The notes under the pieces are model-generated. The model did not search any database. It had not been told where the DNA came from and worked only from the letters and a program-made list of their open reading frames with translations. 64,000 nt of DNA from Lysobacteraceae bacterium. GTDB lineage: Bacteria > Pseudomonadota > Gammaproteobacteria > Xanthomonadales > Rhodanobacteraceae. Made by a program: the position numbers and the translations under genes. Position 1 is the stretch's first letter. The number at the start of each line of letters is the position of its first letter. This document shows positions 31,650-43,692 of the stretch, piece by piece. Location: the NCBI GenBank assembly GCA_004143945.1, contig SEHB01000005.1:147081-211080 (forward strand). The letters run 5' to 3'.

Positions 31650-32375
31650 ATGACGCTTTCACCACTCCTCGCTGCGCTCGCGCTGCTCGCCGCGACGGCT
31701 ACGGCCGCAGCGGAGGATGCGCCGGTGCACGCGTTCCACGCCGAGTACGCGACACTGCGCAACGGCGACGAGGTCGGGCGCACGACGCTCGAACTCGTCG
31801 AGGCCGGCGATGGGGCCTGGCGCCTGCGCAGCGAAACGCGCGGCACCGCGGGCCTCGCGAAACTCGCGGGCATCCACGTCGTGGAAACCTCGCGTTTCCG
31901 CTGGCGCGACGGACGACCCGAGGCGATCGCGTACGACTACCGCCAGGAAGGCGCATTCCGGCAACGCACGCGCGAAGCGAGGTTCGACTGGTCGGCGCGC
32001 GAAGCACGCGTGTCGGAGGGCGGCGAGCACCATCGTTATCCGATCGAAGCGGGCACGATCGACCGCCAATCGGTCACGCTCGGGCTCGCGAGCGACCTGC
32101 TGCGCGGCGCTTCCACGTTCGAGTACCGCGTCGCGGTGAAGGACCACGTCGAGGGAATGCACTATGCGCGGGGGTCCGTTGAATCCGTGCGGGTTCCGGC
32201 CGGGGCGTTCGAGGCCACGCTGATGCGTCGCGTCGGCGAACCCGGCAGCGACCGCAAGCGCGTGTCGAGAAGCTGGTTCGCCGAGTCGCTCGGCTGGCTG
32301 CCGGTGCAGATCGAGCAGACCGAGAAGAACGGCGACACGGTGACGCTGAAACTCGTGTCGATACGCAACGATTGA
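31650..32375 (+). CDS. DUF3108 domain-containing protein
   Basis: Signal peptide; FHAEYATLRNGDEVGRTTLEL...YRQEGAFRQRTREARFDW...SWFAESLGWLPVQIEQTEKNGDTVTLKLVS. Confidence 0.87.
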   Translation: MTLSPLLAALALLAATATAAAEDAPVHAFHAEYATLRNGDEVGRTTLELVEAGDGAWRLRSETRGTAGLAKLAGIHVVETSRFRWRDGRPEAIAYDYRQEGAFRQRTREARFDWSAREARVSEGGEHHRYPIEAGTIDRQSVTLGLASDLLRGASTFEYRVAVKDHVEGMHYARGSVESVRVPAGAFEATLMRRVGEPGSDRKRVSRSWFAESLGWLPVQIEQTEKNGDTVTLKLVSIRND

Positions 32376-32413
32376 TCGCCCGCGCATTCCCGGCCGCAGG
32401 AAGCACAAGCTTG

Positions 32414-32497
32414 GCAGGCTGGACCACCGAAGGTCGGCCGGCTTTTCGCGCGAGCGTGCATGCAATGCGCCGGCCGCGCTGCGCGCGTCCAGCCTGC
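32414..32497. repeat. Dispersed cloverleaf element, copy B
   Basis: gcaggctggaccaccgaaggtcggccggc...gccggccgcgctgcgcgcgtccagcctgc; compensatory terminal gcagg/cctgc instead of gtagg/cctac. Confidence 0.88.
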
Positions 32498-32517
32498 ACA
32501 TCCGGAAAATCGCGTGT

Positions 32518-32604
32518 GTAGGCTGGACGACCGAAGGTCGGCCGGCAGCTTTTCGCGCGAGCCTGCATGCAATGCGCCGGCCGCGCTGCGCGCGTCCAGC
32601 CTAC
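32518..32604. repeat. Dispersed cloverleaf element, copy C
   Basis: gtaggctggacgaccgaaggtcggccggcagcttttcgcgcgag...gccggccgcgctgcgcgcgtccagcctac; tandem with copy B. Confidence 0.9.
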
Positions 32605-32628
32605 GGGCAGCGGCAAGCCGGCGCCGCG

Positions 32629-34216
<1,588 letters not shown>

Positions 34217-34428
34217 TTCCTGTCGATTCCATGGCCACGCGGCTGCAACGCCGGAGCCGGCTGGACCGTCCTGCCTCGCGGGCGGGCGCGCCGGGACCAC
34301 CCTGGCGGCGCCGGCCACCCGACGGCGAAACGGCTACAATGAGGCCGCGCATGGTACTCAAAATCCTGCAACTGCGCAGAATACTTGCGTATCCCGACCT
34401 CCCCATCCCTCCGTCCGATCGCCCCTCG

Positions 34429-35451
34429 ATGAATGCCCAGATGAGTCCAGCGGCACGCCCCCTGAGCAATCCACTGCTCGATGCGACCGCGCTGGTGCGC
34501 AGCGCACAGGCGGCGATCTCGACCGAGGCGCGCGCGATCGAGGCGCTGCACGACCGCATCGATGCCAACTTCCTCGGTGCCTGCCAGCTGATGTTCGAAT
34601 GCGCGGGTCGGGTGGTCGTTTCGGGCATGGGCAAGTCGGGCCACATCGCGCGCAAGATCGCCGCGACGCTCGCCTCGACCGGCACGCCCGCGTTCTTCGT
34701 GCATCCGGGCGAGGCCAGCCACGGCGACCTCGGCATGATCACGCAGAAGGACGTGCTGCTCGCGCTGTCCAACTCGGGCGAGACCGACGAACTGCTCACG
34801 ATCCTGCCGTTGATCAAGCGCCAGGGCATCCCGCTGATCGCGATGACCGGCAATGAAGGCTCCTCGCTCGCGCGCCTCGCGGACGTGCACCTCGATACCA
34901 GCGTGCCGGCCGAAGCCTGCCCGCTCGGCCTCGCGCCGACGTCGTCGACGACCGCCGCGCTCGTGATGGGCGACGCGCTCGCGATCGCGTTGCTCGAGGC
35001 GCGCGGATTCACCGACGAGGACTTCGCGCGCTCGCACCCGGCCGGCAGCCTCGGGCGCCAGCTCCTGCTCAAGATCAACGACGTCATGCACGTCGGCGCC
35101 AAGGTGCCGATGGTCGGACCCGACGTCACCATGACCGAAGCCCTCGTCGAGATGACCCAGAAGGGCCTCGGCATGACCGCGATCGTCGACCAGGAGCGCC
35201 GCCTGCTCGGCGTGTTCACCGACGGCGACCTGCGCCGCGCGGTCGACGACGACGACATCGACCTGCGCACCACCCCGGTCACGCGCCTGATGACGCCGCA
35301 GCCGAAAACGGTGGCCGGCGACAAGCTCGCGGTCGAAGCCGCGCGCCTGATGGAAGCCCACAAGATCCACGCGCTGCTCGTCGTCGACGACGACAACCGC
35401 GTGGTCGGCGCGCTGAATATCCACGACTTGTTGCGGGCGCGGGTGGTGTGA
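34429..35451 (+). CDS. kdsD: Arabinose-5-phosphate isomerase (KpsF/GutQ/KdsD family)
   Basis: GRVVVSGMGKSGHIARKIAATLASTGTPAFFVHPGEASHGDLGMI...SNSGETDELL + CBS pair (FTDGDLRRAVDDD). Confidence 0.96.
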   Translation: MNAQMSPAARPLSNPLLDATALVRSAQAAISTEARAIEALHDRIDANFLGACQLMFECAGRVVVSGMGKSGHIARKIAATLASTGTPAFFVHPGEASHGDLGMITQKDVLLALSNSGETDELLTILPLIKRQGIPLIAMTGNEGSSLARLADVHLDTSVPAEACPLGLAPTSSTTAALVMGDALAIALLEARGFTDEDFARSHPAGSLGRQLLLKINDVMHVGAKVPMVGPDVTMTEALVEMTQKGLGMTAIVDQERRLLGVFTDGDLRRAVDDDDIDLRTTPVTRLMTPQPKTVAGDKLAVEAARLMEAHKIHALLVVDDDNRVVGALNIHDLLRARVV

Positions 35452-35550
35452 GAGCCGTGAATGGGGATGGGTGATGGGTGATGAACGATTGAACCGCACC
35501 GGGTCCCCGCCAGCTCTTGCGAACCACGAATCACGAATCACCCAGCATCC

Positions 35551-36093
35551 ATGCACCTCGCCGACCTCCCCACCGACATTCGTGAACGCGCTGCGCGCAT
35601 CAGGCTCGCGGTGTTCGACGTGGACGGCGTGCTGACCGACGGCAAGCTCTGGTACACGGCGGACGGGCACGAGCTGAAGGCGTTCAACGTGCTCGACGGG
35701 TTCGGGCTGAAGCGCCTGCTCGCGAACGGCATCGAGGTCGCGATCATCACCGCGCGGCTCAGCCACGTGGTCGCGCTGCGCATGGCCGAGCTCGGCATCG
35801 CGCACGTCTACCAGGACCAGAAGGACAAGCGCGCCTGCCTCGCGCAGCTGCTCGGCGCGCTGCAGCTCGCACCCGAGCAGGTGGCGTGGACCGGCGACGA
35901 CCTGCCCGACCTCGCCGCGATGCGCACGGTCGGCCTCGCGGTCGCCCCCGCGAACGCGCATCCGTACATGCTCTCGCACGTGCACTGGCGCACGCGCAAG
36001 GCCGGCGGCGACGGCGCCGCGCGCGAGGTCTGCGACCTGATCCTCGCCGCGCAGGGCCACGTCGAAGGCGAGCTGGCGCTGTACCAGGGTTGA
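35551..36093 (+). CDS. kdsC: KDO-8-phosphate phosphatase (HAD family)
   Basis: IRLAVFDVDGVLTDGKLWYTADGHELKAFNVLDGFGLKRLLANGIEVAIITARLSHVV...GDDLPDLAAM. Confidence 0.96.
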   Translation: MHLADLPTDIRERAARIRLAVFDVDGVLTDGKLWYTADGHELKAFNVLDGFGLKRLLANGIEVAIITARLSHVVALRMAELGIAHVYQDQKDKRACLAQLLGALQLAPEQVAWTGDDLPDLAAMRTVGLAVAPANAHPYMLSHVHWRTRKAGGDGAAREVCDLILAAQGHVEGELALYQG

Positions 36094-36097
36094 GCCC

Positions 36098-36676
36098 GTG
36101 ATCGGCAGGCGCTACTGGTTCGCCCTCGTCGCGCTCGCAGTGCTCGCGGCGGGCAGCGGCTACCTCGCATGGCTGCTGCGCGACCGACCGGATGCGCAGC
36201 AGTTCGCCGGACCGCCCCGCTCGGATTACACGCTCGCGGACTTCACGCTCAACGCACTCGATTCGGAGGGTCGCCGCACGTTCCAGGTCAGCGGCCCGCG
36301 CCTGGTCCGGCGTGGCGACGACGGATCGATCCACGTGGCGACGCCGAACTACCTGCTCGTCGACGGCGGCGGCAAGGGCTGGCACGGACGCTCCGATGCG
36401 GCATGGGTCGATCGCGAAGGCACGCTCATGAAATTGCAGGGGCATGTCGAGATGCGTCGCGACGCCGCCAGCGGCGAAGACCCGGTCGAGCTCGTCACGC
36501 GCGACGTGACCGCCTGGCCGCGCGAACACCGCATCGCGACCGAGGCGCCGGCCACGATCAGCCAGCCCGGCTCTATACTTCGCGGCACCGGCATGCGCGG
36601 TGACCTCGATGCCCGGATCCTGGAGCTCATGTCCGATGTCCATTCGACCCTGCAACCCGCGCGCACGAAGCGTTGA
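36098..36676 (+). CDS. lptC: LPS export ABC transporter periplasmic protein LptC
   Basis: N-terminal TM, DYTLADFTLNALDSEGRRTFQVSGPRLVRRGDDGSIHVATPNYLL; genomic context kdsC-lptC-lptA-lptB. Confidence 0.93.
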   Translation: MIGRRYWFALVALAVLAAGSGYLAWLLRDRPDAQQFAGPPRSDYTLADFTLNALDSEGRRTFQVSGPRLVRRGDDGSIHVATPNYLLVDGGGKGWHGRSDAAWVDREGTLMKLQGHVEMRRDAASGEDPVELVTRDVTAWPREHRIATEAPATISQPGSILRGTGMRGDLDARILELMSDVHSTLQPARTKR

Positions 36677-37226
36677 GCGCCTCTTCGCGAGCTTGCTGCT
36701 CGCCTGCGCGCTCCCTGCGCACGCGCTCAGCACCGATCGCAACCAGCCGATGGACGTGAGCGCGAACTACTCGCGCATCAACCAGGGCGGCGGCGGCAAG
36801 CCCGGCACCACATTCCTGCGCGGCGACGTGCGCGTCGTGCAGGGCACGATGAAGGCGAACGCAGCCGAGGCGACGATCGAGCAGGACGCAAACGGCGCGA
36901 TCCGCCGCGTGATCCTGAGCGGCGACCAGGCGCGGCTCGAGCAGCAGCAGGACGGCGGCGGCCTGATGACCGCGCAGGCCAACCGCATCGAATTCGACAA
37001 CGCGACGAGCATCGCCGAGCTCAGCGGCAGCGTGAAGGTCGTGCAGCAGGGCCGCGGCGAGTTCCGCGGCGCACACATGACCTACAACACCAATACCGGC
37101 CAGATGGAGAGCGGCAACCAGGAAGCCGGCGGTCGCGTGCACATGATCATCCAGCCGAAGAACCCCGCCCCCGCCGCGCAGCCGGCCCCCGTGGACGGCG
37201 CCGCCGGCAAGGACACCCCGACCTGA
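36636..37226 (+). CDS. lptA: Lipopolysaccharide transport periplasmic protein LptA
   Basis: [20 protein letters not shown]...[27 protein letters not shown]...[24 protein letters not shown]; overlaps lptC. Confidence 0.94.
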   Translation: MSIRPCNPRARSVERLFASLLLACALPAHALSTDRNQPMDVSANYSRINQGGGGKPGTTFLRGDVRVVQGTMKANAAEATIEQDANGAIRRVILSGDQARLEQQQDGGGLMTAQANRIEFDNATSIAELSGSVKVVQQGRGEFRGAHMTYNTNTGQMESGNQEAGGRVHMIIQPKNPAPAAQPAPVDGAAGKDTPT

Positions 37227-37945
37227 TGCTGAGTGCGAGCGGCCTGCGCAAGAGTTACCGCGCGCGCACGGTCGTGCGCGACTTCGGTTTCCGGCTCGGC
37301 GAAGGCGAAGTGGTCGGCTTGCTGGGTCCGAACGGAGCCGGCAAGACCACCTCGTTCTACATGATCGTCGGACTCGTCGCGGCCGACGAAGGCACGATCC
37401 GCATCGACGACCGCGACGTGACCGACCTGCCGATGCACGCGCGCGCGCGGCTCGGGCTCGGCTACCTGCCGCAGGAGCCGTCGGTGTTCCGCCGGCTCGG
37501 CGTCGCCGACAACATCCTCGCGATCCTGGAGCTTCGCGACGACCTCGACGAAGCCGGCCGCGCCGCCGAACTCGAATCGCTGCTCGACGACCTGCAGATC
37601 GGCCACATCGCGACGCAGATGGGCGTGAGCCTGTCCGGCGGCGAGCGGCGGCGCGTCGAGATCGCGCGCGCGCTCGCGGCCAAGCCCCGTTTCATGCTGC
37701 TCGACGAACCGTTCGCGGGCATCGATCCGATCTCGGTCGTCGACATCCAGCGCATCGTGCGCCAGCTCAAGTCGCGCGGCATCGGCATCCTGATCACCGA
37801 CCACAACGTGCGCGAAACGCTCGGCATCTGCGAGCGTGCCTACATCATGAGCGACGGCGCGGTGCTCGCGCAGGGAACACCGGCGGACATCCTCGCCAAC
37901 GAGCAGGTGCGCGAGGTGTACCTGGGGCGCGAGTTCAGGATGTGA
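37226..37945 (+). CDS. lptB: LPS export ABC transporter ATP-binding protein LptB
   Basis: [65 protein letters not shown]...[17 protein letters not shown]. Confidence 0.97.
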   Translation: MLSASGLRKSYRARTVVRDFGFRLGEGEVVGLLGPNGAGKTTSFYMIVGLVAADEGTIRIDDRDVTDLPMHARARLGLGYLPQEPSVFRRLGVADNILAILELRDDLDEAGRAAELESLLDDLQIGHIATQMGVSLSGGERRRVEIARALAAKPRFMLLDEPFAGIDPISVVDIQRIVRQLKSRGIGILITDHNVRETLGICERAYIMSDGAVLAQGTPADILANEQVREVYLGREFRM

Positions 37946-37954
37946 TTCGAAGCC

Positions 37955-37992
37955 GGGAATGGGGAATGGGGAATAGGGAATAGGGAATAGGT
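37955..37992 (+). repeat. G3N4 heptad tract (GGGAATG/GGGAATA)n, potential G-quadruplex
   Basis: gggaatggggaatggggaatagggaatagggaataggt between lptB and rpoN. Confidence 0.9.
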
Positions 37993-38250
37993 AGAGCGGG
38001 GCCCGGGTGGCGGAAACGGCGTCGCCCGGATGCGGGAAGAGCATCTCCCGAGCGCTTCTTCGGGTGCTCGGTGTTTCGATCTTGCGCTCCGGCTTCGCCG
38101 TCGCTTCGACGCCGGATGGCAAGGCGCGCCCCGGGTCGGGCGGCGCGGCAGGCGGAGATTGCGTGCCCGGGATCCGGATTTCGTCAAGGCCTGCCCGCGG
38201 CGGGGCTTTGGCGCTAGGATGGCTGAAACGGGACTTGGCACGCTTCGGGC

Positions 38251-39654
38251 ATGAAACCCGCTCTCCAACTCCGTCTGGGCCAGTCGCTGGCCCTGACGCC
38301 GCAACTGCAGCAGGCGATCCGGCTGCTGCAGCTGTCGCGGCTGGAGCTGGAAATCGAGCTCAACCTCGCGCTCGAATCGAACCCCCTGCTCGACCTCACC
38401 GAGGACGCGCCCGAGGGCGAGGACGGCGAAGGCGACGCGGAGCCGCTCGAGCAGGAAGCGCCCGAGGCACCGGACACCGACGAACAGCCGCTCGACCTCG
38501 AGATCGAACGCAGCGAGTACCGCGGGACCGCACTCGACGAGGACGGCCTCGAACCGCAGGATGCCGAACCCGAGGACCTGCGCGACCACCTCCTGTGGCA
38601 GCTGAACCTCACGCCGATGTCGCCGCGCGACCATGCGATCGCGGCCGCGATCATCGAAGCGATCGACGACGACGGCTACCTCGCCGAAACCGACGAAGGC
38701 ATTTGCGAAACGCTCGCGTCGCTGCACGTGGTGACGCCGGCCGAAGTCGCCTCGGTGCGCCGGCGCGTGCAGCAGTTCGACCCGATCGGCGTCGCGAGCC
38801 GATCGCTCAAGGAATGCCTCGCGGTGCAGCTCGATGCGTTCGACGCGGGCACGCCCGGCCTCGACCTCGCGTGCGTGCTCGTCGCCGACCACCTCGAGAC
38901 GATCGCGCGCCAGGATCGCGCGCGCATCTGCCAGCGCCTGCACGTGGAGGAGGCCGACTTCGACACCGCGCTCGCGCTGGTGCGCTCGCTTTCGCCCAAG
39001 CCCGGCAGTGGATTCGCGAGCGCCGCGGCCGAGTTCGTCGCGCCGGACGCGTACGCGCGCAAGGTCGGCGGGCGCTGGCAGGTCTCGCTCGCGCCGGGCT
39101 GCCAGCCGCGCCTGGGCATCAACGAGCATTATGCGAGCCTGATCGCGAAGGCGCGTCGCGACGATGCGAACTACCTCAAGGGCCAGCTGCAGGAAGCGCG
39201 CTGGTTGATCAAGAGCCTCAAGACGCGCGCCGAGACCATGCTCAAGGTCGCCGGCGCGATCGTGCGCGCGCAGGAGGCCTTCCTCGAGTTCGGGCCCGAG
39301 GCGATGCGTCCGCTCGTGCTCAAGGATGTCGCCGACGAGATCGGCATGCACGAGTCGACGATCAGCCGCGTGACCACGCGCAAGTTCCTGCATACGCCGC
39401 GAGGCACCTACGAGTTCAAGTACTTCTTCTCGAGCGGCGTGACCACGGTCGACGGCGGTTCGGCCTCGGCAACCGCGATCCAGGCGATGATCCGCAAGCT
39501 CATCGAAGAGGAACAGACCGCGCGGCCGATCTCCGACCAGGGCCTCGCGACCGAATTGAACCGTCGCGGCATCAACGTCGCGCGCCGCACGGTGGCCAAG
39601 TACCGCGAATCGATGAACATTCCCTCGTCGAACGATCGCAGCAGGCTCGCCTGA
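38251..39654 (+). CDS. rpoN: RNA polymerase sigma-54 factor
   Basis: MKPALQLRLGQSLALTPQLQQAIRLLQLSRLELE...RTYEFKYFFSSGV-type core; RpoN box ARRTVAKYRE. Confidence 0.98.
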   Translation: MKPALQLRLGQSLALTPQLQQAIRLLQLSRLELEIELNLALESNPLLDLTEDAPEGEDGEGDAEPLEQEAPEAPDTDEQPLDLEIERSEYRGTALDEDGLEPQDAEPEDLRDHLLWQLNLTPMSPRDHAIAAAIIEAIDDDGYLAETDEGICETLASLHVVTPAEVASVRRRVQQFDPIGVASRSLKECLAVQLDAFDAGTPGLDLACVLVADHLETIARQDRARICQRLHVEEADFDTALALVRSLSPKPGSGFASAAAEFVAPDAYARKVGGRWQVSLAPGCQPRLGINEHYASLIAKARRDDANYLKGQLQEARWLIKSLKTRAETMLKVAGAIVRAQEAFLEFGPEAMRPLVLKDVADEIGMHESTISRVTTRKFLHTPRGTYEFKYFFSSGVTTVDGGSASATAIQAMIRKLIEEEQTARPISDQGLATELNRRGINVARRTVAKYRESMNIPSSNDRSRLA

Positions 39655-39824
39655 TGCGACATCCTGCCATCCCGCGCGTGAACGTGCGTCGCGACGGCGC
39701 TTGGGAACACTGCGCGCGGCCGCAGGTCCAATCAGGTGCGACCGCGCCGACGCCGATCACGACGTCGCGCGCGGGTACTGAAACGGAGCCGGCACGCACC
39801 GGCTCCATCCAGAAGGAGTCAGAC

Positions 39825-40145
39825 ATGCAGATCAACGTCAAGGGTCACCAGGTCGAAGTCACCGAAGCGCTGAACAGCTACGCGATCGGCAAGTTCGAGC
39901 GCGTCACGCGCGTCTTCGACCAGCTGCATGACGTGACGATCGTGCTCGGCGTCGAGAAGCTGCTGCACAAGGCCGAGGTCACGATGCAGCTGTCGGGCAA
40001 GACCCTGCACGCGGACGCGACCGCCACCGACATGTATGCCGCGATCGACGTGCTGGTGGACAAGGTCGAGACGCAGCTGCGCAAGCACAAGGAAAAGCTC
40101 ACCGACCACCACGCCGACAGCGTGCGCGCCGCACGCTACAACTGA
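39825..40145 (+). CDS. hpf: Ribosome hibernation-promoting factor (short HPF)
   Basis: MQINVKGHQVEVTEALNSYAIGKFERVTRVFDQLHDVTIVLGVEKLLHKAEVTMQLSGKTLHADATATDMYAAIDVLVDKVETQLRKHKEKLTDHH. Confidence 0.96.
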   Translation: MQINVKGHQVEVTEALNSYAIGKFERVTRVFDQLHDVTIVLGVEKLLHKAEVTMQLSGKTLHADATATDMYAAIDVLVDKVETQLRKHKEKLTDHHADSVRAARYN

Positions 40146-40180
40146 CGCCGGCGGCACGCCGACAGGACCTCTCCAGCACC

Positions 40181-40636
40181 ATGCCCTTCCTCGAGTTGCT
40201 GCCCGCCGAGCGGGTGCGGTACGGCCTTGTCGCGCGCGACAAGGCCGAGCTGCTGGACAGGCTCGCGCTGCTGCTCGCCGACGGCGGGGATCCTGCGCCC
40301 ACGCGCGAAGCGCTGGTCGCGCGCGAGCGCCTCGGCAGCACCGGGCTCGGGCACGGCGTCGCGATCCCGCACGGCCGCAGCGCGGCCGTCACCGAGGCGC
40401 GCGCGGCGTTCGTGCGCCTCGAACCGCCGATCGAATTCGGCGCCGAGGACCGCGCGCCGGTGGACCTCGTCGCCGCGCTGATCGTGCCCGCGCATTTCAC
40501 CGACCAGCACCTGAAGCTGCTGGCCGAACTCGCGGAGATGTTCTCGAACGCGGTCGTCACCGCCGAGCTGCGCGCGGCTGCGGATGCACCGGCGTTGTAC
40601 GAGGCGCTGAAGAAAGGGCTGAGGGCCGAGCGCTAG
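40181..40636 (+). CDS. ptsN: PTS IIA-like nitrogen regulatory protein
   Basis: ERLGSTGLGHGVAIPHGRSAAVTEARAAFVRLEPPIEFGAEDRAPVDLVAALIVPAHFTDQHLKLLAELAEMFSN. Confidence 0.95.
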   Translation: MPFLELLPAERVRYGLVARDKAELLDRLALLLADGGDPAPTREALVARERLGSTGLGHGVAIPHGRSAAVTEARAAFVRLEPPIEFGAEDRAPVDLVAALIVPAHFTDQHLKLLAELAEMFSNAVVTAELRAAADAPALYEALKKGLRAER

Positions 40637-40825
40637 GGCGCGGCACGAAGCCGCGCGACCGCCTGGAAACGCCGCAGGCGCGATCGACGAAGCGTCGAGA
40701 CACTCACGACGCGGCGAACGTGCCACCGGACGGTCGCGGCTGCGCCGCTCCTACCCTACACTGCGCGCACCACGAAGGTTTCGCGATCCCATGGCCCTCA
40801 GCCCTCAGCCCTCAGCCCCGTCCCC

Positions 40826-41776
40826 ATGGATCGCCTGAGCGCGCGCCAGCTGTTCGATGCGGTCGGCGAGCGCCTGCAGTTGCGCTGGATCGCGGGCATG
40901 CGCGGGGAGACGCGTGCGATCGAGACGGGCGGCAACCAGGAGCGCCGGCCGTCACTCGTGGGCTACCTCAACATCATCTATCCGAACAAGGTGCAGATCA
41001 TCGGCACCGAGGAGCTCAACTACCTCGACAGCCTCGATTCGCGCCAGCGCTGGGAGACGGTCGAAAAGATCGTCGCCTACCGCCCGACCGCACTGCTCGT
41101 GACCAAGGACCAGGCCGTCCCGGCGGACCTGCGCGAAGCAGCCGAGGAATCCAATACGCCGCTCTGGCAAAGCCCCAAGCGTGGGCATGAATTGCTGACC
41201 TACCTGCAGTACCAGCTCGCGCGCAACCTCGCACGCCAGGTCACGCTGCACGGCGTGCTGATGGAGGTCTACTCGATCGGCGTGCTGATCACCGGCGAGA
41301 GCGGCACCGGCAAGAGCGAACTCGCGCTCGAGCTGATCACGCGCGGCCATCGGCTCGTCGCCGACGATGCGCCCGAGTTCACGCTGATCGCGCCCGACGT
41401 CATCGACGGTACCTGCCCCGAGATGCTGCGCGACCTGCTCGAAGTGCGCGGACTCGGCGTGCTCAACGTGCGCGACATGTTCGGCCAGACCGCGGTGAAG
41501 CCGTCGAAGTACCTGCGCCTGATCGTGCACCTCAAACCACAGAAGCTGGACACCACCGGCGATGCGATGATCCGCCTCACTGGCGATGTCGGTTATCGCG
41601 ACGTGCTCGACGTGCAGATCCCGCAGATCATCATCCCGGTCGCGCCGGGCCGGAACATCGCGGTGCTCGCCGAAGCCGCGGTGCGCAGCCACATGCTCAA
41701 GAGCAAGGGTTTCGACCCGGCCCAGACCTTCATCGACCGCCAGGCGCATCAGATGCGCCGCCTGCCGCCATGGTAG
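40826..41776 (+). CDS. hprK: HPr kinase/phosphorylase
   Basis: [38 protein letters not shown]...[19 protein letters not shown]. Confidence 0.97.
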   Translation: MDRLSARQLFDAVGERLQLRWIAGMRGETRAIETGGNQERRPSLVGYLNIIYPNKVQIIGTEELNYLDSLDSRQRWETVEKIVAYRPTALLVTKDQAVPADLREAAEESNTPLWQSPKRGHELLTYLQYQLARNLARQVTLHGVLMEVYSIGVLITGESGTGKSELALELITRGHRLVADDAPEFTLIAPDVIDGTCPEMLRDLLEVRGLGVLNVRDMFGQTAVKPSKYLRLIVHLKPQKLDTTGDAMIRLTGDVGYRDVLDVQIPQIIIPVAPGRNIAVLAEAAVRSHMLKSKGFDPAQTFIDRQAHQMRRLPPW

Positions 41777-42666
41777 ACACGCCCGAAGCCACCCCGGCCG
41801 ACGTGGCGGCCGCGCAGCTGATCATCGTCAGCGGCCTGTCGGGGTCCGGAAAGTCGGTCGCGCTGCGCACGCTCGAGGACCTCGGCTACTACTGCGTGGA
41901 CAACCTGCCGGCCGCGTTGATGCCGGCGTTCGTGCAGGCGGTCACGCAGGAACCCGCGGGCCTCGCGCACAAGCTCGCGGTCGGCGTCGACGTGCGCAAC
42001 CGGGCCGAGAACCTCAACCGCCTGCCCGACATCCTCGCCCAACTCGCGTCGCTCGACGTCGGCTATCGGCTCGTGTTCCTCGACACCCGCGACGACGTGC
42101 TGATCAAGCGCTATTCGGAGACGCGCCGCCGCCATCCGCTTTCCGGCGACGGCCTCGGACTCGCCGACGCGATCGCCGAGGAGCGGCGCCTGCTGCGCCC
42201 GATGCTCGCGATCGCCGATCGCACGATCGACACCAGCGACCTCAACGTGCATCAGCTGCGGCGCGTCGTGATCACCGAGATGGGCCTTGCCGGCGGCGCG
42301 ATGACCTTGCTGTTCGAGTCGTTCGCCTACCGCCGCGGCGTGCCGAGCGACGCCGACTTCGTGTTCGACGCGCGCTGCCTGCCGAACCCGCACTGGGACA
42401 CGCGCCTGCGCCCGCTCTCGGGCAAGGACGCGCCCGTGCGCGAATGGCTCGAATCCAAGCCCGACGTCATGCACTACGCCGGCGACCTCGGCGGCTTCCT
42501 CGAGACCTGGTTGCCGCGCTTCGAAGCCGAGAGCCGCAGCTACGTGACGATCTGCATCGGCTGCACCGGCGGCCGCCACCGCTCGGTATACCTGTGCGAG
42601 CATCTCGCCGAGCGCTTCCGCCAGCGCTATGCGCAGGTGCTGACGTACCATCGGGAGTTGGAATGA
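41770..42666 (+). CDS. rapZ: RNase adapter RapZ
   Basis: [38 protein letters not shown]...[25 protein letters not shown]. Confidence 0.97.
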   Translation: MVDTPEATPADVAAAQLIIVSGLSGSGKSVALRTLEDLGYYCVDNLPAALMPAFVQAVTQEPAGLAHKLAVGVDVRNRAENLNRLPDILAQLASLDVGYRLVFLDTRDDVLIKRYSETRRRHPLSGDGLGLADAIAEERRLLRPMLAIADRTIDTSDLNVHQLRRVVITEMGLAGGAMTLLFESFAYRRGVPSDADFVFDARCLPNPHWDTRLRPLSGKDAPVREWLESKPDVMHYAGDLGGFLETWLPRFEAESRSYVTICIGCTGGRHRSVYLCEHLAERFRQRYAQVLTYHRELE

Positions 42667-42805
42667 TGGTGAAGATCAGGAATGGAGAATGGGGGATGGG
42701 GAATGGTCGAAGCACCCCCGCGTCCCCGCGGTACACGGTGGCTGCGCGCCGCGCTTTCCCATTCTCTGTTTCCCATTCCCTGTTCCCCGCCGGCGGAGCC
42801 GGCCC

Positions 42806-43198
42806 ATGACCGTCGGCGTCCTGCTCCTGACCCACGAATCGATGGGCGCGGCGCTCGTGAATGCGGCGCGGCACGTGCTCGGGCGGCTGCCGCTGTCGGT
42901 CGAGGTGCAGGAGGTCGCGGCCAGCGCGGATCCCGACCAGATGCTGCGCTCGGCCGCCGCGAATGCGCGCGAACTCGACCGCGGCGATGGCGTGCTGGTA
43001 CTGTCGGACCTGTACGGTGCCACGCCCTGCAACATCGCCAGGCGCCTGCCCGACCTCGGCGTGCGCATGCATTGCGTGTCCGGATTGAACCTCCCGATGC
43101 TGTTGCGGGTCCTCAACTACCCGGAACAGTCGCTCGACGAACTCGCGCAGACCGCCGCGACCGGCGGTCGCGGCGGGATCGTGGTCGATACGCCCTGA
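42806..43198 (+). CDS. PTS EIIA component, mannose/fructose type
   Basis: MTVGVLLLTHESMGAALVNAARHVLG...VLVLSDLYGATPCNIARRL; EIIA-Man fold, active-site His10. Confidence 0.93.
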   Translation: MTVGVLLLTHESMGAALVNAARHVLGRLPLSVEVQEVAASADPDQMLRSAAANARELDRGDGVLVLSDLYGATPCNIARRLPDLGVRMHCVSGLNLPMLLRVLNYPEQSLDELAQTAATGGRGGIVVDTP

Positions 43199-43350
43199 GG
43201 GCAGGGAATCGGGAATGGAGAATGGGAAAGGCGGGGCAAGCATGGAGCAGCCCGGCCCGGCACTGCGTCCGTCCCAACCCCGTTCCCGGTCCGATCAAGC
43301 CCGAATTCCGCCCTGACCATTCCCTGTTCCCCACTCCCAGCCCCAAGAAA

Positions 43351-43620
43351 ATGCTCGAAAAGGACATCGTCATCAGCAACAAGCTCGGCCTGCACGCACG
43401 CGCGTCCGCGAAGCTCGTGCAGGCCCTGCATGATTTCCAGTGCAGCGCGTTCCTCGCCTGCCGCGGCAAGGAGGTCAATGCCAAGAGCATCATGGGGGTG
43501 ATGATGCTCGCCGCGGGCCTCGGAACGCCGGTGACGCTGCGCACCGACGGGCCCGACGAGGAAGCCGCGATGCAGGCGATGCTCGGCCTGTTCGAACGCA
43601 AGTTCGACGAAGGGCAGTAG
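43351..43620 (+). CDS. ptsH: Phosphocarrier protein HPr
   Basis: VISNKLGLHARASAKLVQ (His15) and NAKSIMGVMMLAAG (Ser46). Confidence 0.96.
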   Translation: MLEKDIVISNKLGLHARASAKLVQALHDFQCSAFLACRGKEVNAKSIMGVMMLAAGLGTPVTLRTDGPDEEAAMQAMLGLFERKFDEGQ

Positions 43621-43692
43621 GATGGCCCTGCCCGCGCCGCAGGAACGGCACGGGTTCGAGGCGGTGGCCACGCAGCGGAGGAAGGCAAGCGC

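Noticed and set aside
37955-37992. Heptad GGGAAT tract considered as a CRISPR or minisatellite array
   Set aside because: Units are 7 bp without spacers; simple G3N4 repeat, no cas genes anywhere in the window.
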